Positions 33,407 through 44,553 of a stretch of 64,000 bases of DNA are shown piece after piece; the first letter of the stretch is position 1; each line of letters starts with the position of its first letter. The stretch spans positions 42,059-106,058 of the forward strand of contig JASJOG010000576.1 in assembly GCA_030142905.1 (NCBI GenBank). The letters run 5' to 3'. The translations under genes and the position numbers were made by a program. The notes below the pieces were generated by a model. The model was not told the DNA's origin. It did no database searches and saw only the letters and a list, made by a program, of their open reading frames with translations. The stretch is from Heliopora coerulea. Lineage: Eukaryota > Cnidaria > Anthozoa > Scleralcyonacea > Helioporidae.

Positions 33407-34804
33407 CTGGGGTAAGACAAAAAAGTGATCATCCTGAGAAATTATAGTTCACGTAACATAGTCATCGCAAGATGAACAGACGAGGTTAAAAATTGATCGT
33501 TTCAGAATGCATGCGTCGAAATAATATCAAATATCTCAAATCTTAATGTTAATCACTGGTTTTTAAAATACACAAACGTTAAGCAGTTTTAATAATGATA
33601 ATTTACAAATTCCTGGTACATTTCTGATGTTCTTCATTTTGTTCTCACGAATTCGTTCAAATAATCATCAATCAAGTTTATTTACAAACTACTACAACAA
33701 CAACAATAATTTCGATACACACCTACGGTATGTACCATTCAATACTTAGATGACACACACTTCGATTTGATCACAGCTTTGCATCGACGAGGTATGCTTT
33801 CAATGAGCTGATGCATAAATTGTTCGGTGATTACTTGCAATCCATTTTTGAGAACTTCAAAAAGTTCGTTTTCGTTTTTCGACTTTCGGTCTTTTGTTGA
33901 ACAGTTCAACTCAAGCCCATAAATTTTCAATTGGATTTAGGACAACGCATTTCCATTCATCAATACTAACACTAATGTGCTCACGAGCAAATGATTATCG
34001 CGATAAACGATTTTTCTCATTTACAAATGGTTTCTTGGACTTTTTTTGTCCATTTGATGTCTCTCTCTTTTAAGCGGCGCTTAATGGTTTTGACGGAAAC
34101 TTTGTCCCTTGTGTGAGCTTCTAATTTATCAGCTAGGTCTTGTTTGGTTGGGATGCCGGATTTGGAACTTTTAATAATAAAACGGTCAAATAGATCAATA
34201 GATTCCGTCCAGGATCAAGAAAACGACTGCAATCTTCACTCGAGTTTAGCTTAATACAAAAATTTTTTGCTCCAGAATAGTTTATGTTGATTTTTTTTCG
34301 AAATTGCATTTATGCTAGTTCCAGCTTTATGCAAGCTAAGAATCTCGTGAATCCTTCTAATTTGCATCTCAGCCCCCTAGGTGCCGACTTTTTTTATGTT
34401 CCTTACTAGTCATATATTTTTCACAAAAAATTCCTCACAAAAACGTCGTAAATTATGCGTGAAATTGCCTTCTCGGCTAATAATGCTTTGTCTTTAAGTT
34501 ATAAACTACTTAATGTGGGATGCATGATATTTTGATAAATTTGTGCACAAGTTCATATCATCCAATTTGTAAAAAGTAGGAGAAAATGCACCACGTTTTG
34601 CATAAGATATTATCATAAAAAGCATTAAAAATTGATATATTTTCTAAGCAAGCGCTTAAAATCAGTATTTCAGAAGCTTTTTAATGAGGTTTTGAAGAAA
34701 GCTTTCTAAAAATGTATTGCCTCCCTTAATTTCTCCTCTTCCTGTGATAGTTATACGAAATTGACTATGTTTTTGAGGATGGTCTTTTATTTGTCCACCC
34801 CCTC
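33407..34804 (-). mobile_element. Tc1-like element, deleted copy without nested insertion
   Basis: Ends CTGGGGTAAGACAAAAAAGTG and, reversed, GAGGGGGTGGACAAATAAAAG. TA lies outside both (33405-33406, 34805-34806). It is the inverted relative of 12832-14810 and shares its transposase deletion but lacks the Penelope/SINE insertion. A hexamer (ACATCT)n block starts at its outer edge. Confidence 0.82.
33739..34380 (-). pseudogene. Tc1-like transposase remnant, same deletion as 13880-14470
   Basis: The minus strand encodes LNCSTKDRKSKNENELFEVL and LIESIPRRCKAVIKSKCVSS at the C-terminus. The N-terminal helix-turn-helix region (about 34380-34260) is out of frame. The catalytic Asp motifs are absent. 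Confidence 0.8.
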
Positions 34805-34881
34805 TACATCTACACCTACATCTATACCTACACCTACATCTATACCTACACCTACATCAATATCTACATCTACATCTACAA
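34805..34881. repeat. (ACATCT)n hexamer microsatellite
   Basis: TACATC/TACACC/TATACC hexamers abut the Tc1 terminus, as at 6.3-8.5 kb. Confidence 0.8.
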
Positions 34882-35702
34882 ATTTACTTGGAGACACACA
34901 ACGCGCATTAAAATACCCAAAACTGAAATTGACATAGACATTCTTTCATATGACCAGTAATACATCTTCAAGTAATAAGTCAAAATGAATGTATTTAAGA
35001 CAGTGTGCGCAGGCGAGATAGAGAGTATTTCTCATTACTTCAATTGGTAAGCCAAGCTAAGAGTGTGTTAAAAAGTGAAGAGGAGTACGAAATAAGGCGA
35101 TGGACAAACTCTACAAAAATCTGAAAACTACTCCGAATAATAAGCTAAGATTGGCTAACCAGAGATGAACTCTCAATATATTCTTGCTGAAAACCGAACA
35201 AGCAACATTAGGTTTCTTATTTTTCGCTCTATTGCAAACTCCCCTGATATGGTCTCGTAGCTCAGAGGCAACGGCAAAAGATTATACACGTAAAAATGCA
35301 ACAAGCAGTGTGTAATTCTTGCAACTTCACATCAGGCACATGTATAGTTTAAAAGTTGTATTAAACCGCGAAAACCAACTTCCTGATACACTTGTAAGCC
35401 TTGACCTTACTAAAAGCTATAACAACCTGTTAAGGTTACTATAATCAAACCCTGTTTTAGACGTTTCTGGCATAAAAAACTATTAGAACTACTGCACTAA
35501 CACTTCTGAATAGTAAGGATAAGAGTCTCCTCATAGAAGTTGGGTATATAAACATCCAATAATCAAATCGATCAAATTACTAAGAATTAAACATTACCAA
35601 GAACTCTGTATTAATGCAAACGTTTAAAAAATAAATATAGTTATAAGAAATACGAATAAAAAAATGCTAACTGCGTATCCTGATAAAAACTGTAGAGCTC
35701 AC
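34882..35702. other. Non-coding (presumed intron)
   Basis: No gene or element recognised between the microsatellite and the Ser/Thr/Glu-rich exon. Confidence 0.4.
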
Positions 35703-35975
35703 CAGAGTCAGTCATCTCAGGGTGTTGATCTCCCTTTTCAATGTCCCTGGGTTTCGGTGTAAAGGATGTTGGGCTATTTTCAACCTGATAAGACTTTTCA
35801 GAGTCATCTTTTCCCTCTATGGATGAAGAAGCCCTTTGACTGGTTTCCAGCTCACTTGACTTTTCAGAGTCACTTTGTTGCTCGGTTGATGTAGTTGTAG
35901 TTTCACTGGTTTTGGGTTCTACAGCCTTTCCAGAGTCGTTTTGACTCTTCATCGATGAAAGTTGGCTGAAGGCAA
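35703..35975 (-). CDS. Ser/Thr/Glu-rich linker exon with three about 22-residue repeats
   Basis: The minus strand reads open for 91 codons and ends at donor TCTG|GTGAGC. Three tandem units begin SQNDSGKAVEPKTSE, QSDSEKSSELETSQ and DDSEKSYQVENSP. Two acceptors are possible; AAG|TTGCC at 35975 gives a phase 1-1 exon and so is preferred over TTCAG|CC at 35965. Composition suggests a disordered, phosphorylatable linker. SQ-(N/S)-DS-(E/K) cores link it to the small exons at 24.5 and 32.05 kb. Confidence 0.65.
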
Positions 35976-36160
35976 CTTGGATCAAAATAAGCAGCCAAAG
36001 TCAAGTTATGATGTCATGAAAATATAACAATCAAAATATCTTACAACTTCAAAATCGTAGAGCTGAGAATAGGATAAAATAGCAAAGATAGATAATCATA
36101 TTGCTAGATAAAGCAATTTCACATCACATGCATAAGTACATAAAATTTGATTAACTACAA

Positions 36161-36746
36161 CAGTGGTTCCCAACCTTTTGCTTCTCAGGGAGCGCTTCAC
36201 TGATTTTAAAAATCTCAGTGGAGCCCCCTCCCCAACTGAAGTTGCAGCTTCGTCGGTTTCATTGCTTCATTGCTTAAAATCTCTCCCCAAAAGATGCATC
36301 TAGGTTTGCTTTGCTCAATTCGGCATAGAATAAAACCAAATTTTAAGTACCTAACATTGTAGCTTCGTAGTTTAATCTTCCTAGTGGCAGATCATTTCGA
36401 ACTCATGATTAATTTGTGGACAGATAAATGTTGGAAAACTTTTCCTGTACGAGTGAAGAGTGGTTGCATGTAACATGAGATGAAGATGTGAGGTGTTAAA
36501 ACCTCAAAATTACGAGTTCTTATGTTAACACGTACACCATTCGGAATTGGGGATATCGCCTGGTAGTTTGCAATAAAAAATAGTTGAACAAATATTGCAG
36601 GTAGTCATTTGCCAAAAAAGTAGTTACCTTCTGCAGACCCCGTCCCTTTTGCGCGGACCGCCGGTGGACCTCTTAGTCTCGGCGGACCACCAAAAATTGT
36701 TTGCGGACCCCCAAGGGGTCCGTGGACCCCAGGTTGGGAACCACTG
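36161..36746. mobile_element. hAT MITE (586 bp)
   Basis: Perfect 16-bp inverted ends CAGTGGTTCCCAACCT. The target duplication is AACTACAA / ATCTACAA (36153-36160, 36747-36754). Paralogous unit D has the single, uninterrupted target AACTACAA at 62120-62127, so D preserves the empty site. Confidence 0.93.
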
Positions 36747-36866
36747 ATCTACAAGAATTCCTCGCAGCAATTATTGTGTCTCGACATCATGTCACGTAGA
36801 ACAATACTATAGAATAAGACACAAAATTCGCCTTTGTCCACTATATAAGTATATCAATTATATGTT

Positions 36867-37064
36867 CAGTGGCCTAACGTACTATGGTCAAGGTTAGAGC
36901 AACTCCTAAGAGGCCTACGACCTCTAAGGGGCCCGATGAATCTGGAATGACAATTGAGAATTAAAGTCTTGAAATTGTCTACACCAAGTCTATACTAACG
37001 AGAGTGAAGAGGGCCCTCAAACGAAAATCTCCTAAGGGCCCTGAGTATTTCCGTTACGCCACTG
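36867..37064. mobile_element. hAT MITE (198 bp), copy in unit A
   Basis: Ends CAGTGGC and CCGTTACGCCACTG, with exact 8-bp duplication TATATGTT on both sides (36859-36866, 37065-37072). It is present at the same place in unit D (62237-62435) but absent from unit B, where TATATGTT occurs once (about 40543-40550). Confidence 0.92.
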
Positions 37065-37109
37065 TATATGTTGTTTTGCTTTGTTGGTTACAGTGAAAAT
37101 TTAAGCCAC

Positions 37110-37423
37110 CTTTCGTTTCAAGGATTTCAACAACATCATGTCGTTTCATCTTCTTAAGGATTTCGATCAGTCGCTTCAATTTACTTCCTCGATGGGTTCC
37201 CTCAACGAAACAAAATGGCATCCGCAGGATTCTTTGACAATTCGAATCTGGCAATTTGATTTGTGGAGTAACCCATGTATTGTGCTAATACTTCGCAATC
37301 TCCATCCGGAGTGGGCACGTTTAACTTCATAAAAGCGCGTTCGTAGACATTTGGAGGTAAACCATAAATTGTTTGTAAATCTTCATAAAACAACGGACAA
37401 TAATGCACCATGCTCTTTCTCAA
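37110..37423 (-). pseudogene. Death-domain exon, broken (unit A)
   Basis: The minus strand encodes FYEDLQTIYGLPPNVYERAF, DGDCEVLAQYMGYSTNQIAR and SKNPADAILFR, then TGA where unit D has the Trp of LFHWE. A one-base insertion follows, after which KRLIEILKKMKRHDVVEIL is read in another frame. The donor GTGGC is also weaker than GTAGC/GTAAC of the copies. Without these lesions it would be a death-domain fold of the MyD88/IRAK-like class. It is probably a dead or skipped exon. Confidence 0.8.
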
Positions 37424-39243
37424 ACAATATGTTAAATGAAATACTTTCAGGTATTACGTATCATCAGGTTCGAAAGACTAAATGTTTCCGTAATTCATCC
37501 GTATTCTGAAGACGCCCGATTTTATCGTTTACTAAAATGTAGGGCTGTCCACTTGACTAACTCCCACCTACTATCCCACCTACTATCTCAAAATGGCAGG
37601 ATAACACTTTATGATATGGCTGTTAAACTGAATTATAAAATAAGTTTCCTATTAGTGATTGCCAAGAAATATACCTTAAAATAAGGTTTCGAGGAGAGAC
37701 TGAGAACGAATCAATTGATAAGGAATTGAAACTAAGAATATACTTCAAAACATGTACCACCTATTCCTAACCCTAACACCATCCCTAACCCTAGCGATAG
37801 CTTTAAACACAACTTAAAAACCAGCATAACGCTCTAATCAATCCTTGAACTCCTTTCCACCCCCCTCGTTCCTCGGCTTCTTGCAGAAACGTTATTTTAC
37901 TATACTTTTTAGCATTTACCGTTTCCTATTACGCACGCAATGATTGGTAAGTTACGGTGTTTATATCAGGCTATGCAAACATGATTATTACATCACAGCG
38001 CCGCTTGACTCCAGAATTTGTTCTAGGCGCGAATGAGAACTTCTGATTGGTTTACGAATGTATAAGAACTTGCTATTTGATATTGAAAATTAAGTTCGTT
38101 ATTAACAATTATTATTGTTCAGTTCTTTGCTCATCTTATCAAAGAAATAGAAACTGTTTTGTTCTGTTAATATAGCCTGATGTATTAAGCGGCTGTATAA
38201 TTCAAATTCTCCCAACCTTCGTCTCGTGTTTGCATCACACTATATAAACATGGCAAAATAATTTCAATTTCTTATTGAAAGTTTTTCAAAGTTTGGTTAA
38301 CTTGTCACCAGATGTTAACTCCTATTCATCAACCAACATGGGTCCACTGCTCAAGTTTGGTTATTCAAAGGAACGACAGCACTGTCCTCTTTCTACGTTC
38401 CATTCGTTAATTTTTCACTGAAAAGCGAATTCATCTACTCATTACGGTATATCCATCGGAAAAGATATCCAGACTTTGAAAAACCGACCAAACAAGTGCA
38501 TTTAAATGAAGGTCGGAGCATCTTTAGTTAGACTTGGACAGCTGTTTTTTATTGCATATTTTTTATATATATAGGCTTTTCCAAGAAAAATTTAAGTTTT
38601 GTCTGATCTCCGTTGTAAGCCCACAGGGAAAAACTGAACTCAGATGGGTCGTTTCAACTCAACGCCCAGAGATTCACAAGACAAAAGACATAGTCATCTT
38701 GGGTGAACGGCAACATAACTTAATTAAAAAAGTGTGGTTTAGGTAGACCACAAAATAACTAAACGAGTTTTACAACGAATGTCGTAATTATCAATGGAAA
38801 ACTGTATGGGGCGGAACCTGGAAAGAATGGAAGCAATTGCCCTCACTTGTGAAACAGTCCTATATTTCAAAACATACAGCATCTTTTTCAAGGAAATTGT
38901 TGGGGGTTTTTTCGTTGTTTTTCTTTTTTTGTTTGTTTTTATTTTGTGCAATATTTTTGACAGGAAATGCATCTTTGGTGCGTTTTCAAGGCTCTAAAAC
39001 AGAAAAATATATCAACGGATAGCGTAAAATTTATTGAACTGACTTCCCTTACAGAAAACCTGGTTGCATCTCTGCAAACTGCATTTAAGTTAAAGTTAAA
39101 GAGAAAACTACAACCAGAAGTACTTGGAAATGACCCTTTTTGACCATTAACGACTTTGCAATATTATCAAACTCATCGAACTGAATTACCGCCTTACTTT
39201 CACTTACACTGGAAGTTCTACCGTCTTTTTAATTATATCTTAC

Positions 39244-39339
39244 CAATTCCTTTGATTTTAGGTCCGCTGGACTCCTCATCCTCAATGAGCTTATCGGAAT
39301 ACGGCTCGGTTACACCACTACGCTTTCCGAAGCTATGTT
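39244..39339 (-). CDS. Linker exon, unit A (phase 1-1)
   Basis: Minus strand acceptor TTTCCTGGCCTAG, 96 bp open (HSFGKRSGVTEPYSDKLIED, EESSGPKIKGI), donor G|GTAAGATAT. Aligns with the 41.7 kb and 46.3 kb exons by VTKPY-DKLIE--ESS-KIKG. Phase 1-1. Confidence 0.65.
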
Positions 39340-39640
39340 CTAGGCCAGGAAATAAATAAACCGCAACCGACATTAGTAGAAATGAATTTAATACTAAAAT
39401 GTGCTATTTTAAAATACATGCAGACTATATTCATGCATCTGGTGCTCTACAAATACATTTTAAAAAACACTGAAGGCATAATTACAATGCAAAAAATGAA
39501 AATTAAGTCGGGTACTGAAGAATTTCTTTTACAATATTTTCTTTCAAGCTGCTATTTGGTTTGAGAATAATTTTAGAATTCAGTTAAAACGACTAGGTGG
39601 GGTTAATTCTTAGCAAGAGAGATCTGGCCGATCGACGGAA

Positions 39641-39686
39641 ACCGGAATATGATTTTCTTTTGTATTTTCCTCATGAATTCTTAATG

Positions 39687-39728
<42 letters not shown>

Positions 39729-40173
39729 CAATTTTTTTTATTACGAACGATAAATTTCCAAACTTTCTTCACGAATTAGCGTATTAAGAGGTGAATTTCA
39801 TAAGACATTTAAAAAACTCCCAGTTCGTGCTTTATCGGGTCTAAAACACTTGGCTATCACCTCGTGGTTTAAATACCGATAGAGCACTTCTGCTCGGTTT
39901 TTAAATATTACATATAAAATCATTAAGAATTTATGAGGAAAATACAAAAGAAAATCATAACCGTGTCGTGTCTTAATATGGAAAGAAGTTCATCTTTTTC
40001 GGATTACAAAAAGTAAATTTCCAAACTTTCTTCGCGAATTAGCGTATTAAATGGTCCATTTTAGAAGCCATCTAAAAAACTCGCAGTCCTTGCTTTATCG
40101 GATCTAAAACATTCGGCTACAGCCTCGAGTTTTAAATCCCGATAGAGGGTTTTTAAATATTACACACACATAC

Positions 40174-40218
<45 letters not shown>

Positions 40219-40235
40219 TATGTATATATAAATAA
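39641..40235. repeat. AT dinucleotide blocks, inverted and direct repeats
   Basis: (AT)n at about 39690-39725 and 40177-40215. A direct repeat of about 150 bp (starts near 39752 and 40015: AAATTTCCAAACTTTCTTC-CGAATTAGCGTATTAA). An inverted repeat pairs ATGATTTTCTTTTGTATTTTC (39651) with its complement at about 39938-39958. Confidence 0.75.
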
Positions 40236-40370
40236 GCCAGAATCAAAACAGTGGCGATGGACGTATCAAATGTAAAGAAAATTCTTGTGATAAAATTATA
40301 GCCCAACAGATAACTTTAAAAAGACTCATAGGGACGCAAATTTGCTAAAGACATAAAAATTTTTATTTCT

Positions 40371-40403
40371 GACGTTTCGTCACTACACAAGTAACATCAC
40401 CAG
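40371..40403 (-). ncRNA. Hammerhead-ribozyme-like motif (degenerate core)
   Basis: Minus strand CTGGTGA, T, GTTAC...GTGAC hairpin, GAAACGTC. Three base pairs of stem I (TCT/AGA). The core has G instead of A at the fourth position, so activity is unlikely. Confidence 0.4.
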
Positions 40404-40586
40404 AGAGATTGAAATTATACATCATCCCAGCCTAAATACCTAACTATTGCAAAACAGGATGTACCAGATGGAATTCAAAGGTGAGCGATGGAATAAAACA
40501 CAGAATAATTATATCCATGTTCACTACATAAGTATATCAACTATATGTTGTTTTGCTTTGGTGTTTACCGTGAAAATGAGAGTTAC

Positions 40587-40956
40587 CTTTTCCTTCAAGA
40601 GTTTCGACAACGTCATGTCTTTTCATCTTCTTAAGGATTTCAATAAGTCTGTCTAAGCCATTTCCAGGTTGGGTAGCCCAATGAAACAAAATGGCATCTG
40701 CAGGATTCTTTGACTGTTTGAATCTGGATAGTTGTTTAGCAGAGTACCCCAAGTATTCTGCCAATACTTCACAATCTCCACCCGGAATGGGCATGTTTAA
40801 CATCATACAAGCGTGTCGGTAGACGTTTGGAGGTAAGCCATAAATTGTTCGTAAATCTTCATAAAAAAAGTTACCATAATGTACCATTCTTTTTCTCAAA
40901 TAACATGTTAAATGAAATTCGTTTAGGTATTGCGTCTCATCAGGTACGAGAGACAA
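40587..40956 (-). CDS. Death-domain exon (unit B)
   Basis: About 123 codons open on the minus strand, ending at donor AAAG|GTAACT. Death-domain features in order: LPPNVYRHACMMLN, GGDCEVLAEYLGYSAKQLSR, FKQSKNPADAILFHWAT, GNGLDRLIEILKKMKRHDVV. This is the six-helix pattern with the conserved Trp in helix 5, closest in style to MyD88/IRAK/Pelle death domains. The start is not fixed; no acceptor gives the phase 1 entry seen for the 43.7 kb exon, and a one-base indel relative to unit D lies near 40960. It is in-frame and probably usable, but its splicing is uncertain. Confidence 0.7.
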
Positions 40957-41684
40957 AAATTTCCGTTTATCAGTCTTCAGAGGACGCCTGATTTTAACGT
41001 CTAATAAAATTTAAGGATGTCCACTTGACCATCCTCCATCTGCTACCTCAAAAGTGCACAATAACACTTTATGATTTGGGTACTAAACTAAATGCATTCC
41101 ATTGTTTAAAGTTTGGGGAACTTGTAACCAAAGGATAACTCCTATTCTGTAAAAAAAATGTTTCTACTGAACAAGGTTGGTTACCCAATGCATGGATAAC
41201 ACTATCCTCTTGCTATCTCCAATCCATTAATTTTTCACTGAATAGCGAATTTATCCACTTCTTACGGTATATCCATCAGAAAAGGTATCAAGGCTTTGAG
41301 CAACTGACCTAACAAATGCATTTTAATAATGTCTTAAGTGTCTCTAGGTACATTGGTATTGCTGCTTTTTTCCTGTTAGGTTATGCATAGGCTCTTCTAA
41401 TAAAAATTTAAATTCTGTCTTATAGTTTCATTAAATGAAAAAACTTCAAGAGAGTGCAAAAAATTTTCAACTAACTTCCCTTAGTTCGCAAAGGGGTAAA
41501 GGTTTTTGTGCTGGAAATACATCAGAAGTCATGATGTATTTTGTTAAGAAGACTACAATACGAAGTGCTTAGAAACTACCCTTTAGTCGTTTAAGAACTT
41601 TGGAATAACATCGAAGCCACCCAAAAGAAGATGGTCACAACATTATTTTAACTGCCATTAAAAGTTCGACAATAAATATCTTAC
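40957..41684. other. Presumed intron, unit B repeat
   Basis: Diverged similarity to unit A at 38.27-38.7 kb (AAAGTTTGG--AACTTGT-ACCA, TTTTTCACTGAATAGCGAATT). No exon seen. Confidence 0.5.
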
Positions 41685-41786
41685 CAGTTCCTTTGATTTT
41701 CAGTTCACTGGAATCCTCAGACTCAATCAGCTTATCATAATAAGGCTTGGTCACATCACCGGGTACTTTTGATTTGCGTTTTTTAC
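41685..41786 (-). CDS. Linker exon, unit B (phase 1-1) with basic start
   Basis: Minus strand acceptor ATCTATTTCCAG, 102 bp open (KKRKSKVPGDVTKPYYDKLI, ESEDSSELKIKGT), donor CTG|GTAAGATAT. Both splice sites are excellent; phase 1-1. The KKRKSK start resembles a basic nuclear-localisation patch, but this is only suggestive. It is the best preserved of three related linker exons. Confidence 0.7.
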
Positions 41787-42596
41787 CTGGAAATAGATTA
41801 ACCTCGATAAATAGTTGAACTTGATGTTACAGTACCTTGTCTGAAAATATATGCAGAATGCATACATGCATATAATCTCGCACAAATACAATTTTAAGAA
41901 AATGTTGTAGAATAATTTCAGTTGAAAAATAAAAATGAAGTAGAGAATTTATGCCTTTCATTCACAATATCTTCGTTCCCAGCTCTTCATTTCGTTTGAA
42001 GATACTTTTAGAAAGCAGTCAAAATAATTAAGCAGGATTTAAGCCGGATGATGAAAGAATATTGTCGTTTAAATGGCTTTGAACGACTAAGTTCCATAGC
42101 AGTTATCATACATAATGGTTTTATTTAAAGTTGACCGGATTTGATAAAAATCATCGATTATGCCTATACTCTAAGTGCGAGATAGGATTAGAATTAGGTT
42201 AGTTTAGTCTGCGATTGCCTAATTAATTCTGGGGTCTGCTAAACTGCACTTGACCCAAACACCTCATTTATGAGGAACAAGTAGGTATGTAAAGAATAAA
42301 ACACAGGCGCTTATGCAACAAATGCAGATGCAACCCTAATTAACCAGTTAGTGCTGACCATCTACATGTGATGACTGAGTTGTCACCTAACGCATGCGCA
42401 AAAACCGCAACGACGTAAGCATCTCGCTAATGTCAAGAACTCGGTTAAATTTACAAATATTTCTACAGAATTCTTCCGTTTTTAAGAGATTTGGAATAAA
42501 CATCATTGCCACTCAACAAGCTTAGCTGATAACAAATCGCACACACCATCATCAAAGTTCTACCAAAATATTAAAATGTTTTAACAACTATTTTGG

Positions 42597-43522
42597 TTGC
42601 AAGTTCACCAGACTCCTGGTCGCTCAGCTCTCCAGAATAATAACCACTGCTTTTTGTTAAAAGAGATCCTAAAGAAGCGAAACAGCCTTTCTAACATATC
42701 AGAAGTATCTGTAAATGGTCTTAAGCAAACAAGTAAACTCACAACAGCTAATATTTTTAACAGATATTTTACAAAATTGGGACCATCATTAGTTAATAAG
42801 CTGGCGAAACTAAGTAAATCATTCAAATGCTGGATGAAGTCAGCTTTTCTAGAAGCTTTCTCGTTAGAAAAAGTATCACCTTCGAAAGTCTTCAAATATA
42901 GCTATTTCTTGGATTGTTCTAAGGTTACTGGTTTTGTACCAGTTGGTGCTACGTTTATTCAAATTTTAGCAGGACATTTATATATTCCACTATGTTTTAT
43001 ATTTAACTCATTTCTTGAGACGGGAATTGCCCCAGACATTTTGACGGTAGCTAAAGTGACACCCATATTAAAAGAAGCGGATAAGCAAGTAATTTCTAAT
43101 TACAGACCTGTGTCTCAAAAAATGGTTTGAGAGCAATCAATAAACATCTTGTAGCTAACTCTTTATTATATGAATTTTAATTTGGATTTCGTAAAAGGAG
43201 GAACACCACAATATCAACTGTACATTTTACCCAACGAATATCGGATGCAATTGACAAAGATAAAATATGTCTTGGAGTGTTTTTAGATTTGTCGAAAGCT
43301 TTCGATACAGTAAGTCATGACATTTTATTATAAAAACTTCCTTATTATAGTATTAGAGGGACAGAATTAGACTGATTTAGAAATTATTTAAAAAATAGAA
43401 AGCAATATGTAGTTATTGGTGATAAAAACTCTGATTTTGTTGACATACTTTATGGTGTCCCTCTAGGGTTTGTATTGGTACCAGTTCTTTTTCACGTTTA
43501 TGTCAATGACGTTCATTAATTC
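42597..43522 (+). pseudogene. Non-LTR retrotransposon (CR1/L2/jockey-like) RT fragment
   Basis: The plus strand encodes LTTANIFNRYFTKLGPSL, TVAKVTPILKEADKQVISNY RPVS, then after stops GVFLDLSKAFDTVSHDILL, NRKQYVVIGDKN and DILYGVPLGFVLVPVLFHVY. These are RT palm blocks, with the first catalytic Asp in FLDLSKAFD; the YxDD block is not recognisable. Several in-frame stops. It lies between minus-strand host exons, presumably in an intron. Confidence 0.85.
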
Positions 43523-43726
43523 ACGAAGAAGTTTTTATCCTTAAACTTTTTAGACAACCCGGCCTTCAGAGCGCTGAATAAGCATATTGAAATTGGCGAG
43601 TTCGATTGCCCACTGAAATCAATTAGTAGCGTTGTTAGGTGATTTTGATACTGCGATTAATGCGCCGGAAAATACGTGAACCTATTTTGCCATAACTGAA
43701 GATTGATTTAAATAGATAAAAATTAC

Positions 43727-44008
43727 CCTCTGCTTCCAATAACCAAATTAGGAAATCTTTTCCCATCTTTTTAAGGAAGACTATCAGCTTGTTGACGTCA
43801 TTCTCAGACTTGGTTCCCCAGTCGGACAGGAGAGCATCGGAAGGATCTTTTTCCAATCGAAATGTATTTAATTTGCCAGCGGTGTATCCCATGTGTCCTG
43901 CTAATGCATTGTAATCTTTACCCGGAATTGGCCAGTTTAATTCTCTACAGACTTTGTTGTATACCAATGGATCAAGGTCACGAATTGGAAACCTTTCTTT
44001 GCTGCTCC
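43727..44008 (-). CDS. Death-domain exon, clean phase 1-1 (94 residues)
   Basis: Minus strand acceptor TTCCCACTATTACGACAG, 282 bp open, donor AGG|GTAATTT. Encodes FPIRDLDPLVYNKVCRELNW, PIPGKDYNALAGHMGYTAGK, FRLEKDPSDALLSDWGTKSE and VNKLIVFLKKMGKDFLIWLL. The helix 1-6 pattern, GKDY-LA, DPSDALL--W and L--LKKMG-- are typical of MyD88/IRAK-like death domains. It is diverged from the A/B/D copies, so not a recent duplicate. Length 2+279+1 makes it a self-contained shuffling module. Death domains act by homotypic binding in apoptosis and Toll/NF-kB signalling; the partner here is unknown. Confidence 0.82.
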
Positions 44009-44508
44009 CTGTCGTAATAGTGGGAACGATATGAATATAATTAAATGTTTGAGTAGTTATAGAACCAGTAGCGGGTAACTAGTTTTTAAACCAGCCCTCA
44101 GAATCATAACGTTAGTGATTTAGGACTTGTAGTGCAAGACAACTATCAAACGTAATTGCCGACAGTAAAAGAATTGCTGTTGCTCGAATTTAAAATTCTA
44201 GCGCAAAAACTTTTAACCTGAACAACTTATTAAACTTCCGACACTAGCGTATTAGGAATAAGTTAACCCTTGAAGGTTAATGAACCCATTTCAAACGATA
44301 TCTGACACTTGTTCTGTAATGCTAGACTCCCGCGAAAAATTAACTGCTACTTTGCAGGCAAAACAAATCCGCGTTCCACTCTTCATCAGAGTTTCAATCA
44401 AAGTCGTTTGTGGGTTACAGCTGAGATCTGAAAATGCAGTAAAGATAAAAATTGCCCATTTAATCCGACAAATGGGTGCCAGCAAATTTCACAAGTACAC
44501 GACATTAC
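44009..44508. other. Presumed intron
   Basis: No features recognised between the death-domain exon and the short upstream exon. Confidence 0.4.
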
Positions 44509-44553
44509 CTTCAAGCCACGTAATCGGTTCTTTCACATGATAGATGTTATCAA
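44509..44553 (-). CDS. Predicted 45-bp exon (phase 1-1)
   Basis: Minus strand acceptor AAAACTGTTCAG, 45 bp (DNIYHVKEPITWLE), donor AAG|GTAATG. Good splice consensus and the family's phase 1-1 pattern; no paralogue seen. Low confidence on its own. Confidence 0.4.

Larger units (their letters stand above)
36060..39650 (-). repeat. Repeated exon unit A (death domain plus linker exon)
   Basis: Similar to D (62031-64000 and beyond), partly to B (40495-41830) and C (44611-46963). Landmarks are AAATAGCAAAG-TAGATAATC, the death-domain exon, AAAAT-AGGTTTCGAGGAGAGACTG, CCCTAACCCTA telomere-like hexamers (37767-37795), TTTTTCACTGAA, and the linker exon. It holds two hAT MITEs, one absent from D and one absent from B. 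Confidence 0.85.

Noticed and set aside
34801..34881. CRISPR-like or regulatory repeat array
   Set aside because: Six-base units without spacers in an evident animal genome; it is a simple satellite.
39690..40215. Promoter TATA boxes
   Set aside because: The TATATA runs are long (AT)n microsatellites, not positioned upstream of any exon start.
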